Positions 1 through 8,327 of a stretch of 64,000 bases of DNA are shown here, in pieces. The DNA comes from Paenibacillus sp. FSL H8-0537. Its GTDB lineage: Bacteria > Bacillota > Bacilli > Paenibacillales > Paenibacillaceae. A program made the position numbers and the translations under genes. Location: positions 359,501-423,500 of the forward strand of contig NZ_CP150290.1 in NCBI RefSeq assembly GCF_038051995.1, read 5' to 3'. The notes beneath the pieces were generated by a model. That model was not told the origin of the DNA, ran no database searches, and saw nothing but the letters and a program-made list of their open reading frames with translations. Each line of letters opens with the position of its first letter. Positions within the stretch are counted from its first letter, which is position 1.

Positions 1-612
1 ATCCGTCCGGGCTGGTTTTATCATGAAGCGGAGGATGATCAGGTAAAATCGCTGGAAGAGCTGCTCAGCATTTATAATGGCTCGGTTGGCGGCAATGCCA
101 CTTTTCTGCTGAATCTTCCGCCGGATAAGCGCGGGCTCGTTCACGAAAATGATATAGAGCGCTTACAGCAGCTGGGCGACGCCTTGCGAAGCACCTTTAC
201 TCATAATTTAGCGGCACAACCTCAAGTGGAAATACAAGCGTCGGAAACGATGGATGCTGCTGGGGCCGCTCACGCAGTGTCACAGCTGTTAAATGATGAT
301 TTGGCTACGTTCTGGTGTCCTCGCGAAGGAACGGAGCAGGCCTGGGTCGAGCTGGATTTGCAGGAAGAACAGCGCTTTGACCGAATCGTGCTCCAGGAAC
401 ATATTAAGACGGGGCAACGAATCGAACGTTTCCAGCTGGAATATTTTGAGGGGGATGGCTGGAAGCCTTTATATGAAGGGACGATAGTGGGCTATAAGCG
501 CATTTGCTGCTTCGAGCCGGTAACCGCGAGGAAAATCCGTCTCACCGTACAAGAATCGAGATGGTGTCCGACTTTATCTGGGCTGGGCGTCTATTTGAGC
601 AATCAATTGTAG
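1..612 (+). CDS. alpha-L-fucosidase (GH29), C-terminal part
   Basis: The reading frame is open from base 1, so only the last 203 residues are present and the start lies outside the window. The first 60 residues carry the end of a GH29 barrel: an RPGWFYH block, then a GGNATFLLNLPPDKRG segment, typical of bacterial alpha-L-fucosidases that remove fucose from glycans. From about residue 65 to the end there is a discoidin/F5-8 type C-like carbohydrate-binding domain (a substitution-of-side-chain pattern with LQEHIKTGQRIERFQLEY and ARKIRLTV). A second GH29 gene lies 2 kb downstream, which supports a fucose-glycan locus. Family assignment is firm; substrate linkage cannot be told. Confidence 0.85.
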   Translation: MRPGWFYHEAEDDQVKSLEELLSIYNGSVGGNATFLLNLPPDKRGLVHENDIERLQQLGDALRSTFTHNLAAQPQVEIQASETMDAAGAAHAVSQLLNDDLATFWCPREGTEQAWVELDLQEEQRFDRIVLQEHIKTGQRIERFQLEYFEGDGWKPLYEGTIVGYKRICCFEPVTARKIRLTVQESRWCPTLSGLGVYLSNQL

Positions 613-741
613 ATACCCCGGATTTGGGCGGCTAGACTGGAAAATAGAATAGTAGACGATTATTGCGAATTGTGTAATACCCGGGAAAAGGGTATACGTT
701 GGTGTGAGGATACAAACATGCGGGAGAGGATGAGGGAAGAA

Positions 742-1608
742 ATGAAGGTAGGACTCAGCACATATAGTCTTCAGCAAGCTTTGAACAAAAAAGAAATGAC
801 CGTACCGGATGCGATTCGTTTTATCGCCGAGCAAGGCGGGGAACATGTGGAAATCGTTCCTATTGGCTATAGCCTAATCGACAATCCAGAGTTGGTTGAT
901 CAAATTGTACAGACTGCCAAGGAAGTGGGCATCGACATTTCCAATTATGCCATCGGAGCTAATTTTGTTGCAAATGACGGCCCCGAAGCGTTGGAGAACG
1001 AAATTCAAGCCGTCAAGAAGCATGTCGATGTAGCTAGAGTACTTGGTGTCACCAAAATGCGCCATGACGTCGCCTTCCGCCCCGCGCATGAGGGAACGAT
1101 CGCCCAGTTTGAGGCAGATCTGCCGATTCTTGCAGAGGCATGCCGCACCATTGCTGATTATGCAGCAGGCTTCGGCATTACAACAAGCGTAGAGAATCAT
1201 GGGTATTATGTACAATCCAGTGAGCGAATCCAACGATTATTGCATGAAACAGCGCGAGATAACTTCCAAACGACGCTGGACATCGGCAATTTCCTCTGTG
1301 TAGATGAAGATCCTGTCAGCGCTGTGAAAAATAATATTCCTTATGCCTCGATGGTTCATGCCAAGGATTTTTACCTTAGACCCTCCTATCGCAACCCGGG
1401 AGCGGGCTGGTTTCAGACGGCGCACGGCAATTATTTGCGGGGTGCAATTGTGGGGCATGGAGACATCGACATGTACGAAGTGTTCCGCGTGTTGAAGCAG
1501 TCTGGCTATGACGGGTATATTTCCGTTGAGTTTGAAGGCATGGAGGATTGCAGAACGGCCTCCAAAATAGCAATGGACAACGTACGCCGTTTCTGGCAAG
1601 AGGCGTAA
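742..1608 (+). CDS. sugar phosphate isomerase/epimerase family protein (TIM barrel)
   Basis: A 288-residue xylose-isomerase-like TIM barrel (AP endonuclease 2 superfamily) starting MKVGLSTYSLQQAL. The expected metal ligands are visible in order: Glu in SVENHGYY, Asp in TTLDIGNF, His in MVHAKDFY and Glu in ISVEFEG. Such enzymes isomerise, epimerise or dehydrate (keto)sugars. I chose the ATG at 742 because family members begin at this MK(V/I)GLSTYS block and a purine-rich GAGAGGATGAGGGA lies just upstream; an in-frame ATG at 718 is a possible alternative. The next gene is a Gfo/Idh/MocA dehydrogenase 57 bases on, a pairing common in sugar oxidation/isomerisation routes. The exact substrate is unknown. 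Confidence 0.8.
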   Translation: MKVGLSTYSLQQALNKKEMTVPDAIRFIAEQGGEHVEIVPIGYSLIDNPELVDQIVQTAKEVGIDISNYAIGANFVANDGPEALENEIQAVKKHVDVARVLGVTKMRHDVAFRPAHEGTIAQFEADLPILAEACRTIADYAAGFGITTSVENHGYYVQSSERIQRLLHETARDNFQTTLDIGNFLCVDEDPVSAVKNNIPYASMVHAKDFYLRPSYRNPGAGWFQTAHGNYLRGAIVGHGDIDMYEVFRVLKQSGYDGYISVEFEGMEDCRTASKIAMDNVRRFWQEA

Positions 1609-1665
1609 GCATCAAGCCCAGTAGCAAATGAACAGGCCAAAAAGCAGATCATGGAGGGTAGTAAA

Positions 1666-2724
1666 ATGTCCAAATTAAAAATCGCCGTCATCGGCGCAGG
1701 CTCTATATCAGATTGCCATTTGCAGGCGTATGCCAGCAATTCGGAAGTTGAAATCTACGCCATCTGTGACTTGAACGAAGGCCGGGCGCAGGAAATGGCG
1801 AAAAAATATAAGGCTTCTAAAGTGTTCACCGATTATAAAGAACTGCTGGCGCTGCCTGAAATCCACTCGGTCAGCATTTGTACGTGGAATAATTCGCATG
1901 CCGAAATTAGCATTGCCGCCTTGGATGCTGGTAAAAACGTTCTATGCGAAAAGCCGCTCTGCCAAACCGTCGAGGAAGCGCTCGACGTGGAGAAGGCGGT
2001 GCATCGTAGTGGAAAGCTCCTGCAAGTAGGGTTTGTGCGGCGATATAGCGACAATGCCCAAATTCTGAAAAAATTCATCGAAGAGGGCGAGCTCGGCGAA
2101 ATCTACTATGCGAAAGCGTCCTGTTTAAGACGACTTGGCAACCCTGGCGGCTGGTTCTCGGATATCGAGCGTTCCGGTGGCGGCCCCGTCATTGATCTGG
2201 GTGTGCATATTATTGATATTTGCTGGTATTTGATGGGCAAGCCCAAGGTCAAGTCGGTATCCGCCAACCTTTCCAATCGCTTAGGCAACCGTTCCAACAT
2301 CCGCCATCTGTCGTTTTATAAAGCCGCTGACTACGATGCGAAGGAGAATACGGTAGAGGACATGGCCAATGCGATGATTCGGTTTGAAAATGGTGCAAGC
2401 TTGCTGGTAGATGTCAGCTTCACACTGCATGCCAAGCAGGACGAAATCTCCGTCAAGCTTTTCGGAGACAAGGGCGGCGCCGAGCTGGAGCCGGAAATTT
2501 CAATAATCGGCGAAAAATTCGATACGATTCTAAATATGACGCCGCAGGTCGATTCTAAGTCCTTTGATTTCATGGGCTCCTTCAGCAATGAAATCAACCA
2601 TTTTATCGACAGTGCATTGGGGCGCAAGGAGACGCTGAGCCCGGTAGAGGACGGCGTTGAAGTCATGAAGATCCTTTGTGCAATCTACGAGTCGGCACGT
2701 CAAGGACGGGAAATACAATTTTAG
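1666..2724 (+). CDS. Gfo/Idh/MocA family NAD(P)-dependent sugar dehydrogenase
   Basis: 352 residues. An N-terminal Rossmann fold begins IAVIGAGSISDCHLQAY (GxGxxx nucleotide-binding loop), followed by the family EKP motif (NVLCEKPLCQTVEEA) holding the catalytic-site lysine. The GGGPVIDLGVHIIDICWYLMG segment is the conserved C-terminal-domain signature (D-x-G-x-H-x-x-D). It should oxidise or reduce a sugar or cyclitol. The start at 1666 is set by GGAGGG seven bases upstream; an ATG at 1651 overlaps this ribosome-binding site. The gene ends 12 bases before the next fucosidase, so the TIM-barrel gene, this gene and the fucosidase probably form one transcript. Confidence 0.87.
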   Translation: MSKLKIAVIGAGSISDCHLQAYASNSEVEIYAICDLNEGRAQEMAKKYKASKVFTDYKELLALPEIHSVSICTWNNSHAEISIAALDAGKNVLCEKPLCQTVEEALDVEKAVHRSGKLLQVGFVRRYSDNAQILKKFIEEGELGEIYYAKASCLRRLGNPGGWFSDIERSGGGPVIDLGVHIIDICWYLMGKPKVKSVSANLSNRLGNRSNIRHLSFYKAADYDAKENTVEDMANAMIRFENGASLLVDVSFTLHAKQDEISVKLFGDKGGAELEPEISIIGEKFDTILNMTPQVDSKSFDFMGSFSNEINHFIDSALGRKETLSPVEDGVEVMKILCAIYESARQGREIQF

Positions 2725-2736
2725 GAGATGACGGCG

Positions 2737-4143
2737 ATGAGCGAGCCTAAGGATATTTTGCTGGAGCAGGAAGCGGTTGTTGTTGAAGCTGGTGTCCATC
2801 ATTTCAGCAAAGAGGAAGAATGGATCAGGCCCGAGGAGCCGCTGCTGAATGAGCGATTGGAATGGTTCAAGGACCAGAAGCTTGGCCTAATGATGCACTG
2901 GGGGCCCTATTCACAGCTTGGGCTGGTGGAATCCTGGGCGCTGAGCGATGACGATGGGGACTGGTCCCGCCACGATGTGGATTGGACCGACGACATGGAG
3001 CACTTCAAGCGCGAATATTGCGACTTGAATAAGACGTTCAACCCGATTCGCTTTCAGCCGGAGGTGTGGGCAGATTTGGCCGCAGACAACGGCTTTAAAT
3101 ATTTTTTGTTCACGACGAAGCATCATGACGGCTTCTGCATGTGGGACACACATACGACGGATTATCGCATTACGGGAGCGGACACGCCGTTTCATAAGCA
3201 TAAATACGCCGATATTTGCCGTACGCTGTTTGATGCCTTCCGCGCTAGGGGGCTGGGCATCTCGGCTTATTTTTCCAAAGCGGACTGGCATACGCCTTAT
3301 TACTGGGCGCCGGGCATGGAGCGCGGACATCATATGTGGCGCGGGCCTTCTTATGATCCAGAGCAGTATCCTTGGCTGTGGGAGAAATTCGTAGCGTTTA
3401 CGCATGAGCAGATTATGGAGCTGCTGACGAAATACGGCCGAATTGAGTGTCTTTGGCTCGATGCAGGCTGGGTGCGGGAAGGCCGGAAGGGGCAGGATAT
3501 CCGTCTGGGCGAGGTTGTGGAGCGGGCGCGCAAGACGCAGCCATGGCTTCTGGCTGCCGATCGTACGGTCGGCGGGCCTTATGAGAACATTGTAACGCCG
3601 GAGCAGACGATTCCAGAGCAGCCGATGAATATTCCATGGGAGAGCTGCATCACGATTGGCAATTCCTTTGCTTATGCCTTCGATGATAAATATAAGACAG
3701 CCAGGCAGCTGGCCCATATTCTACTCGAGGTAGTAGCCAAGGGAGGGAATTTGGCGCTGAACGTAGGGCCACAGCCAGATGGTCGCCTGCCGGCAGGTGC
3801 GGTTAAGAGCATCAAGGAGCTTGGTGCCTGGCTGAATGTACATGGCGAGGGCATCTATGGAACGCGAATTTGCGGTCCTTATTTTACAGGAGATTGGGCA
3901 TTTACCAGCAAGGACAATGTAACGTATGCCTTCCGCCTATACGCAAATGAAGATGAGGCGGTCGATCAGCAGCTCGTCATTCCATACTCAGGCCATGTGG
4001 AACGAATTGAGCTTGTTGGAGTGGATGATCAAGAGGGTGTTACGTTTGCCAAGGCGGAAGCTGGAGTGGCTGTTAACCTGACGCAAGCGTCCATCACGGA
4101 GCAGGCTCCTATCACACAAACGTTCCGATTGTTTACATCCTAA
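2737..4143 (+). CDS. alpha-L-fucosidase (GH29)
   Basis: 468 residues with GH29 hallmarks: FKDQKLGLMMHWGPYS near the N-terminus, FTTKHHDGFCMWDT (His pair of the active site), and the nucleophile Asp in ECLWLDAGW near residue 242. The GNLALNVGPQPDGRLP block closes the barrel and a short beta-rich domain follows. No signal peptide is seen, so it probably works in the cytosol on imported oligosaccharides. The start at 2737 is preferred over the ATG at 2728 because AGGAG sits eight bases upstream of it and directly abuts the other. It is the last gene before a hairpin terminator and ends the first part of the locus. Confidence 0.9.
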   Translation: MSEPKDILLEQEAVVVEAGVHHFSKEEEWIRPEEPLLNERLEWFKDQKLGLMMHWGPYSQLGLVESWALSDDDGDWSRHDVDWTDDMEHFKREYCDLNKTFNPIRFQPEVWADLAADNGFKYFLFTTKHHDGFCMWDTHTTDYRITGADTPFHKHKYADICRTLFDAFRARGLGISAYFSKADWHTPYYWAPGMERGHHMWRGPSYDPEQYPWLWEKFVAFTHEQIMELLTKYGRIECLWLDAGWVREGRKGQDIRLGEVVERARKTQPWLLAADRTVGGPYENIVTPEQTIPEQPMNIPWESCITIGNSFAYAFDDKYKTARQLAHILLEVVAKGGNLALNVGPQPDGRLPAGAVKSIKELGAWLNVHGEGIYGTRICGPYFTGDWAFTSKDNVTYAFRLYANEDEAVDQQLVIPYSGHVERIELVGVDDQEGVTFAKAEAGVAVNLTQASITEQAPITQTFRLFTS

Positions 4144-4156
4144 TAAGCGTGATTCG

Positions 4157-4195
4157 AAATCTCGGGGGAGAATCAGTGTCCCTCGGGATTTTTTT
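4157..4195 (+). terminator. rho-independent terminator after GH29 gene
   Basis: Arms AAATCTCGGGGGA (4157-4169) and TCCCTCGGGATTT (4179-4191) pair over 13 positions with two G-T wobbles, followed by a T-run. It lies 14 bases after the fucosidase stop codon. Confidence 0.85.
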
Positions 4196-4491
4196 GTACT
4201 CTGCTTATCTCGTGTTCATCCCCTGCTTCTACCTTATGTCTCCGCTAGCCACTGGCGAAAAAAGAGAGGAAAGCAGCATTTTCCCCTGATTTGACAAGGG
4301 TTTCTGGAATATGGAGAGGTGTGAGAAAATTGCAAATTGCTTAAACGACTCGAATCAAGGTACGATCAATGCAAGAAAGCGCTACCTGATAGAAAAGTTT
4401 ACACATTAGGCGCATGAAAGAAGTTTTAATGAAAAATCACGCGGTATAATAAATTTTGTGTTAGGTATTATTACATTAAAATATAGAGGGA
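4196..4491 (+). promoter_or_regulatory. promoter region of the sugar ABC importer
   Basis: A 300-base AT-rich gap with no plausible gene. A good -10 (TATAAT, 4445-4450) lies about 45 bases before the permease start but has no recognisable -35 at the right distance, which would fit a promoter needing an activator such as the AraC-type regulator encoded downstream. AGAAAGCGCT near 4375 resembles half of a CcpA cre box; this is weak. The region also contains a TTGACA at about 4292 without a matching -10. Confidence 0.4.
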
Positions 4492-5481
4492 ATGATGCAG
4501 ATGAGTCAGAACTCGGGAACGATACCGGCACGAATGAAGCCCCATAAAAACATGAACCAGAGCGAGCGCAAAATAGAGCACCCCTTCCTTAAAAGCCTCA
4601 AAAGGCATTGGCAGCTTTATTTATTGGTACTTCCTCCGGTGCTTTATTTATTGATCTTCAAGTACATGCCAATGGCTGGTGTACAAATTGCCTTCAAAAA
4701 CTACAGCGTCGTTCAGGGTATTTGGGGAAGTCCATGGGTAGGGCTTAAACATTTTGAAACCTTCTTCAACTCTCCAAACTTCTGGCTGCTGCTCAAAAAT
4801 ACGATTGGGATCAGCCTTTACACGCTGATTGCAGGTTTTCCAATTCCGATTCTGCTTGCTTTGGCGCTCAATGAGCTGCGAACGGGCTATTTCAAAAAGA
4901 CGGTGCAGATGGTCACCTACGCCCCGCATTTTATCTCAACGGTCGTTATGGTATCTATTATTATCTTAATGCTGTCGCCTCATGTTGGCATCGTAGATCG
5001 GCTGTTTACCTTCCTTGGCATGACCATGACCAACTTTATGGGCATACCGGAATATTTTAAATCGATTTATGTATGGTCGGGTGTATGGCAGGGGATGGGC
5101 TATTCCTCCATTATTTATATTGCTGCCCTTGCTGGAGTTGACCCCTCGCTCTATGAAGCAGCCCGAATGGATGGGGCCTCCCGACTCAAAAAAATATGGC
5201 ATATCGACATTCCAAGCCTCATTCCCGTCACCGTCATTCTGCTGATTTTAAATCTTGGCAGCATAATGGGCGTTGGCTTTGAAAAAATATATTTGATGCA
5301 AAATCCGCTGAATACGAGTGCCTCAGAAGTCATTTCCACTTATGTGTACAAGGTCGGATTGATTGGAGCGAATTTCAGCTTTTCCTCGGCGGTCGGATTG
5401 TTTAACTCAATCATCAACCTGATTTTGCTTGTTTTGGTCAATGCGGTTTCCCGAAAAGTCAGTAAAAACAGCTTATGGTAA
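4492..5481 (+). CDS. carbohydrate ABC transporter permease, LplB type
   Basis: Roughly 326-329 residues with six predicted membrane helices, the first at LYLLVLPPVLYLLIF. The MPMAGVQIAFKNY segment and the EAARMDGASRLKKIWHIDIP block (EAA loop that contacts the ATPase) are typical of LplB/YtcP-type permease pairs for sugars or oligosaccharides. Three in-frame ATGs (4492, 4495, 4501) follow AGAGGG at 4485-4490; 4501 has the more normal spacing. It forms an operon with the second permease and the binding lipoprotein. No ATPase gene is nearby, so a shared MsmX-like ATPase is inferred. Confidence 0.9.
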   Translation: MMQMSQNSGTIPARMKPHKNMNQSERKIEHPFLKSLKRHWQLYLLVLPPVLYLLIFKYMPMAGVQIAFKNYSVVQGIWGSPWVGLKHFETFFNSPNFWLLLKNTIGISLYTLIAGFPIPILLALALNELRTGYFKKTVQMVTYAPHFISTVVMVSIIILMLSPHVGIVDRLFTFLGMTMTNFMGIPEYFKSIYVWSGVWQGMGYSSIIYIAALAGVDPSLYEAARMDGASRLKKIWHIDIPSLIPVTVILLILNLGSIMGVGFEKIYLMQNPLNTSASEVISTYVYKVGLIGANFSFSSAVGLFNSIINLILLVLVNAVSRKVSKNSLW

Positions 5482-5499
5482 AGGAGGAGGAGGCCATCT

Positions 5500-6399
5500 A
5501 TGTATAATCGGAATCGAATTAAAGACCCACTCGGCGACCGTGTGTTTATGGGGATTAATTATTTATTTCTTGTATTGGTGCTGATTGTCGTCGCTTACCC
5601 GCTGCTCTATATCGTCAGCTCCTCCTTCAGCTCCTCTCGGGCGGTCACATCCGGGCAAATATGGCTGCTGCCGGTTGATTTCAACATTAAGGCGTATATT
5701 TCGATTTTTAAAAGCACGCAGCTGATGATGGGTTTTTATAATACGATCATCTACACGGTAGTAGGAACGGCGATCAATGTCATCCTGACGGTGATGCTGG
5801 CGTATCCGTTATCCCGCCGAACGTTTTATGGCCGCGGCGCCATCATTATTTTCATGATGATTACGATGTTTTTCGATGGCGGCCTGATTCCGACTTACTT
5901 GCTGATGAAGGATCTTCACCTGCTCGATACCCGTTGGGCGATGTGGCTGCCGGGGGCGCTGGCGGTATTTCAAGTCATCGTCGCCAGAACCTTTTTTCAA
6001 TCGTCCATTCCGGATGAATTGCGGGAGGCCGCTGAGGTCGATGGCTGCAAGGACATTCGTTATTTGGTCAGCGTTGTGCTGCCCTTATCGAAGCCGATTT
6101 TGGCAGTTATGACGCTCATGTATGCGGTAGGCCATTGGAATGCTTACTTTGATGCGCTCATTTATTTACGCTCTGAAAATTTATTCCCGCTGCAATATGT
6201 GCTGCGCAATTTGCTCATTCTGAACGCGGCCGATCCAGCGATGCTCGCCAATACGAGCCAGCAGCTTCGCGATCAAGGGTTCGAGCAGGTGCTTAAATAC
6301 GCATTGATCGTTGTAGCGAGCATACCTATTTTAATCATGTACCCATTCGTTCAACGGCATTTCGTCAAAGGGGTTATGGTTGGTTCCTTGAAAGGGTAG
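5500..6399 (+). CDS. carbohydrate ABC transporter permease, YtcP type
   Basis: 299 residues with six hydrophobic segments. The EAA loop reads LREAAEVDGCKDIRYLVSVVLP and the protein ends in the family signature YPFVQRHFVKGVMVGSLKG. It is the partner of the permease 18 bases upstream; together they form the membrane channel of a sugar importer. A strong AAAGGAGGAGGA ribosome-binding site precedes the ATG. Family assignment is firm and substrate is inferred only from the glycosidase context. Confidence 0.92.
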   Translation: MYNRNRIKDPLGDRVFMGINYLFLVLVLIVVAYPLLYIVSSSFSSSRAVTSGQIWLLPVDFNIKAYISIFKSTQLMMGFYNTIIYTVVGTAINVILTVMLAYPLSRRTFYGRGAIIIFMMITMFFDGGLIPTYLLMKDLHLLDTRWAMWLPGALAVFQVIVARTFFQSSIPDELREAAEVDGCKDIRYLVSVVLPLSKPILAVMTLMYAVGHWNAYFDALIYLRSENLFPLQYVLRNLLILNAADPAMLANTSQQLRDQGFEQVLKYALIVVASIPILIMYPFVQRHFVKGVMVGSLKG

Positions 6400-6531
6400 G
6401 GCATTTGCCATAACTACTATCCGGAAGCTTTTGTGGAAGGGGGCGAAGGTCTGGCGGACTTCCGGGACAGGGTTCAATATAGTGCAGCAACAGGCAATTA
6501 AGTGGTGTTCATTAAAAAGGAGGAGTCTGGT

Positions 6532-8172
6532 ATGAAAAAATCTTGGATTTCAATGTTGGTGCTTGTTTTTACTACGGTTGCCGTACTGTCGGCTTGCAGC
6601 TCTGCGCCTAGCAATAATACACAAAGCAGCAGCGGTGGCAGTGGGGAGAACACAGGGCCTGTAACGATGACTTTTTTTGCTCCACAGGGCAAGGCACCTA
6701 TGGAAGACAATGAGTTCACAAAATTCATTGAAAACAAGTTTGATGTGAAGCTGAAATGGGATCTCGCTCCAACAGATGCGCTCCAGGATCGCAGGCAGCT
6801 GCTGCTGGCGAGTGGTGATTATCCCGAGGTGTTCCTCCATGGCAAGTTTACAACCTCAGACCTTCAAACGTACGGGAGCCAAGGGATCTTCCTTGGGCTG
6901 AACGATTTGATTGCCCAGCATGCTCCGAATCTGACAAAGATTATGGAAGAAAAACCGTATTTCAAAGAGGCAATTACCGCTCCGGATGGTAAAATTTACG
7001 CCCTGCCGATTTTTAATGAATGCTATCACTGTACGTATGCACAAAAATATTGGATGAATACCGATTGGCTCGACAAGGTTGGGCTAGAAATGCCGACCAC
7101 GACCGATGAGCTGTACACCGTTCTTAAAGCTTTTAAAGAAAAAGACCCTAACGGCAATGGCAAAGCCGATGAAATTCCGCTTACAGGTGCTCCAAACAAG
7201 TATGTGTGGAACGGGAATATTGATGCTTATTTGATGAATAGCTTCATCTATAACGACAACGACAAATATTTAATCGTCAATAATGGCAAGGTTGATTTTG
7301 CCGCTAACCAAGAGGGCTGGAAGAAGGGTCTGGAATATATGCACAAGCTGTATTCAGAAGGCTTGATCGACCCGGCTGCTTTTACACAGAATGACCAAGC
7401 GGTTGGACAGCTCGGCAACAGGGAAGGCGACGAGGTCGTCGGCTCCATTACGACCGCGCTCGTAAGCTATCTGGTCAATACGTACGATAAGGCGATTACA
7501 CGCCATCAGCACTGGGATATTGTGCCTCCGCTCAAAGGGCCGGATGGTGTGCAAACGACAGGCGCTACGCAAAGCGTAGGCGAATTCGAGTTTGCGATTA
7601 CGAATAAAGCTTCGGAAGCGCAGCAAATCGCATCGATTGAAATAATCGATTACATGTTCAGCGAAGAAGGCGCGCTTTATGCGGAATATGGCCCGACTGA
7701 GGGCAAGGGCTGGCAAATGGCTGGCGCTGATGAGAAAAATATTAATGGCGAGCCTGCCAAATACAGCTACTATAACCTGCCTGAGCGTGATCCGAACGTC
7801 GTCGTTAACGAAAGCTGGTCGCAAATTGGCGCACATGATTTGTCCAATACGTTCCGCAACTTGTTTGTGGAAGGGCAGGACCCTCTAGTGTCTGAGGGCT
7901 ACGGCACTCGTCTGGCGCAAGCGACGAAGGTGTACGCTCCTTATGCGCCGAAGGAGGTGTATCCTTCCAACGTCTTCATTCGTCCAGAGGATACCGAAGC
8001 AGCTGCTCAGCTGACAACGGCAGTTAAAGACTACGTACAGACCAATATGGCGCAATTCATTCTGGGCAACAAGAGCATTGAGAAAGATTGGGACAGCTAT
8101 GTCAAAGGCTTCGATGGACTGGGCCTGAGCAATTATTTGGCGATCTACCAGCGCGCGATTGAGAAAAAATAA
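6532..8172 (+). CDS. extracellular sugar-binding lipoprotein of ABC importer
   Basis: 546 residues. The N-terminus MKKSWISMLVLVFTTVAVLSAC is a lipoprotein signal with lipobox VLSAC; the mature protein would be lipid-anchored at Cys22. A Ser/Gly-rich linker follows, then a family-1-like solute-binding fold of the long (LipO/YtcQ) type usually paired with LplB/YtcP permeases. The start at 6532 is fixed by AAAGGAGGA eight bases upstream; an ATG at 6502 lies before this site and has none. The gene lies 132 bases after the second permease. Confidence 0.9.
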   Translation: MKKSWISMLVLVFTTVAVLSACSSAPSNNTQSSSGGSGENTGPVTMTFFAPQGKAPMEDNEFTKFIENKFDVKLKWDLAPTDALQDRRQLLLASGDYPEVFLHGKFTTSDLQTYGSQGIFLGLNDLIAQHAPNLTKIMEEKPYFKEAITAPDGKIYALPIFNECYHCTYAQKYWMNTDWLDKVGLEMPTTTDELYTVLKAFKEKDPNGNGKADEIPLTGAPNKYVWNGNIDAYLMNSFIYNDNDKYLIVNNGKVDFAANQEGWKKGLEYMHKLYSEGLIDPAAFTQNDQAVGQLGNREGDEVVGSITTALVSYLVNTYDKAITRHQHWDIVPPLKGPDGVQTTGATQSVGEFEFAITNKASEAQQIASIEIIDYMFSEEGALYAEYGPTEGKGWQMAGADEKNINGEPAKYSYYNLPERDPNVVVNESWSQIGAHDLSNTFRNLFVEGQDPLVSEGYGTRLAQATKVYAPYAPKEVYPSNVFIRPEDTEAAAQLTTAVKDYVQTNMAQFILGNKSIEKDWDSYVKGFDGLGLSNYLAIYQRAIEKK

Positions 8173-8327
8173 AACAGCATAAACGTTTATTCTCGGGGGC
8201 TGCTCCTTGTTGTCAGACATGACTCGGAGCGGTCTTCTCCTATGACGGCCTCGCCTCATCCTATATAATAAATGAATATTTTGAAGGTTGTTGTCACGTG
8301 TATAAAAAGTGAGGGGGGACCTCGGAG

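Noticed and set aside
2911..3717. 268-codon minus-strand frame inside the GH29 gene
   Set aside because: It is the antisense shadow of a firmly identified gene and has no recognisable domain.
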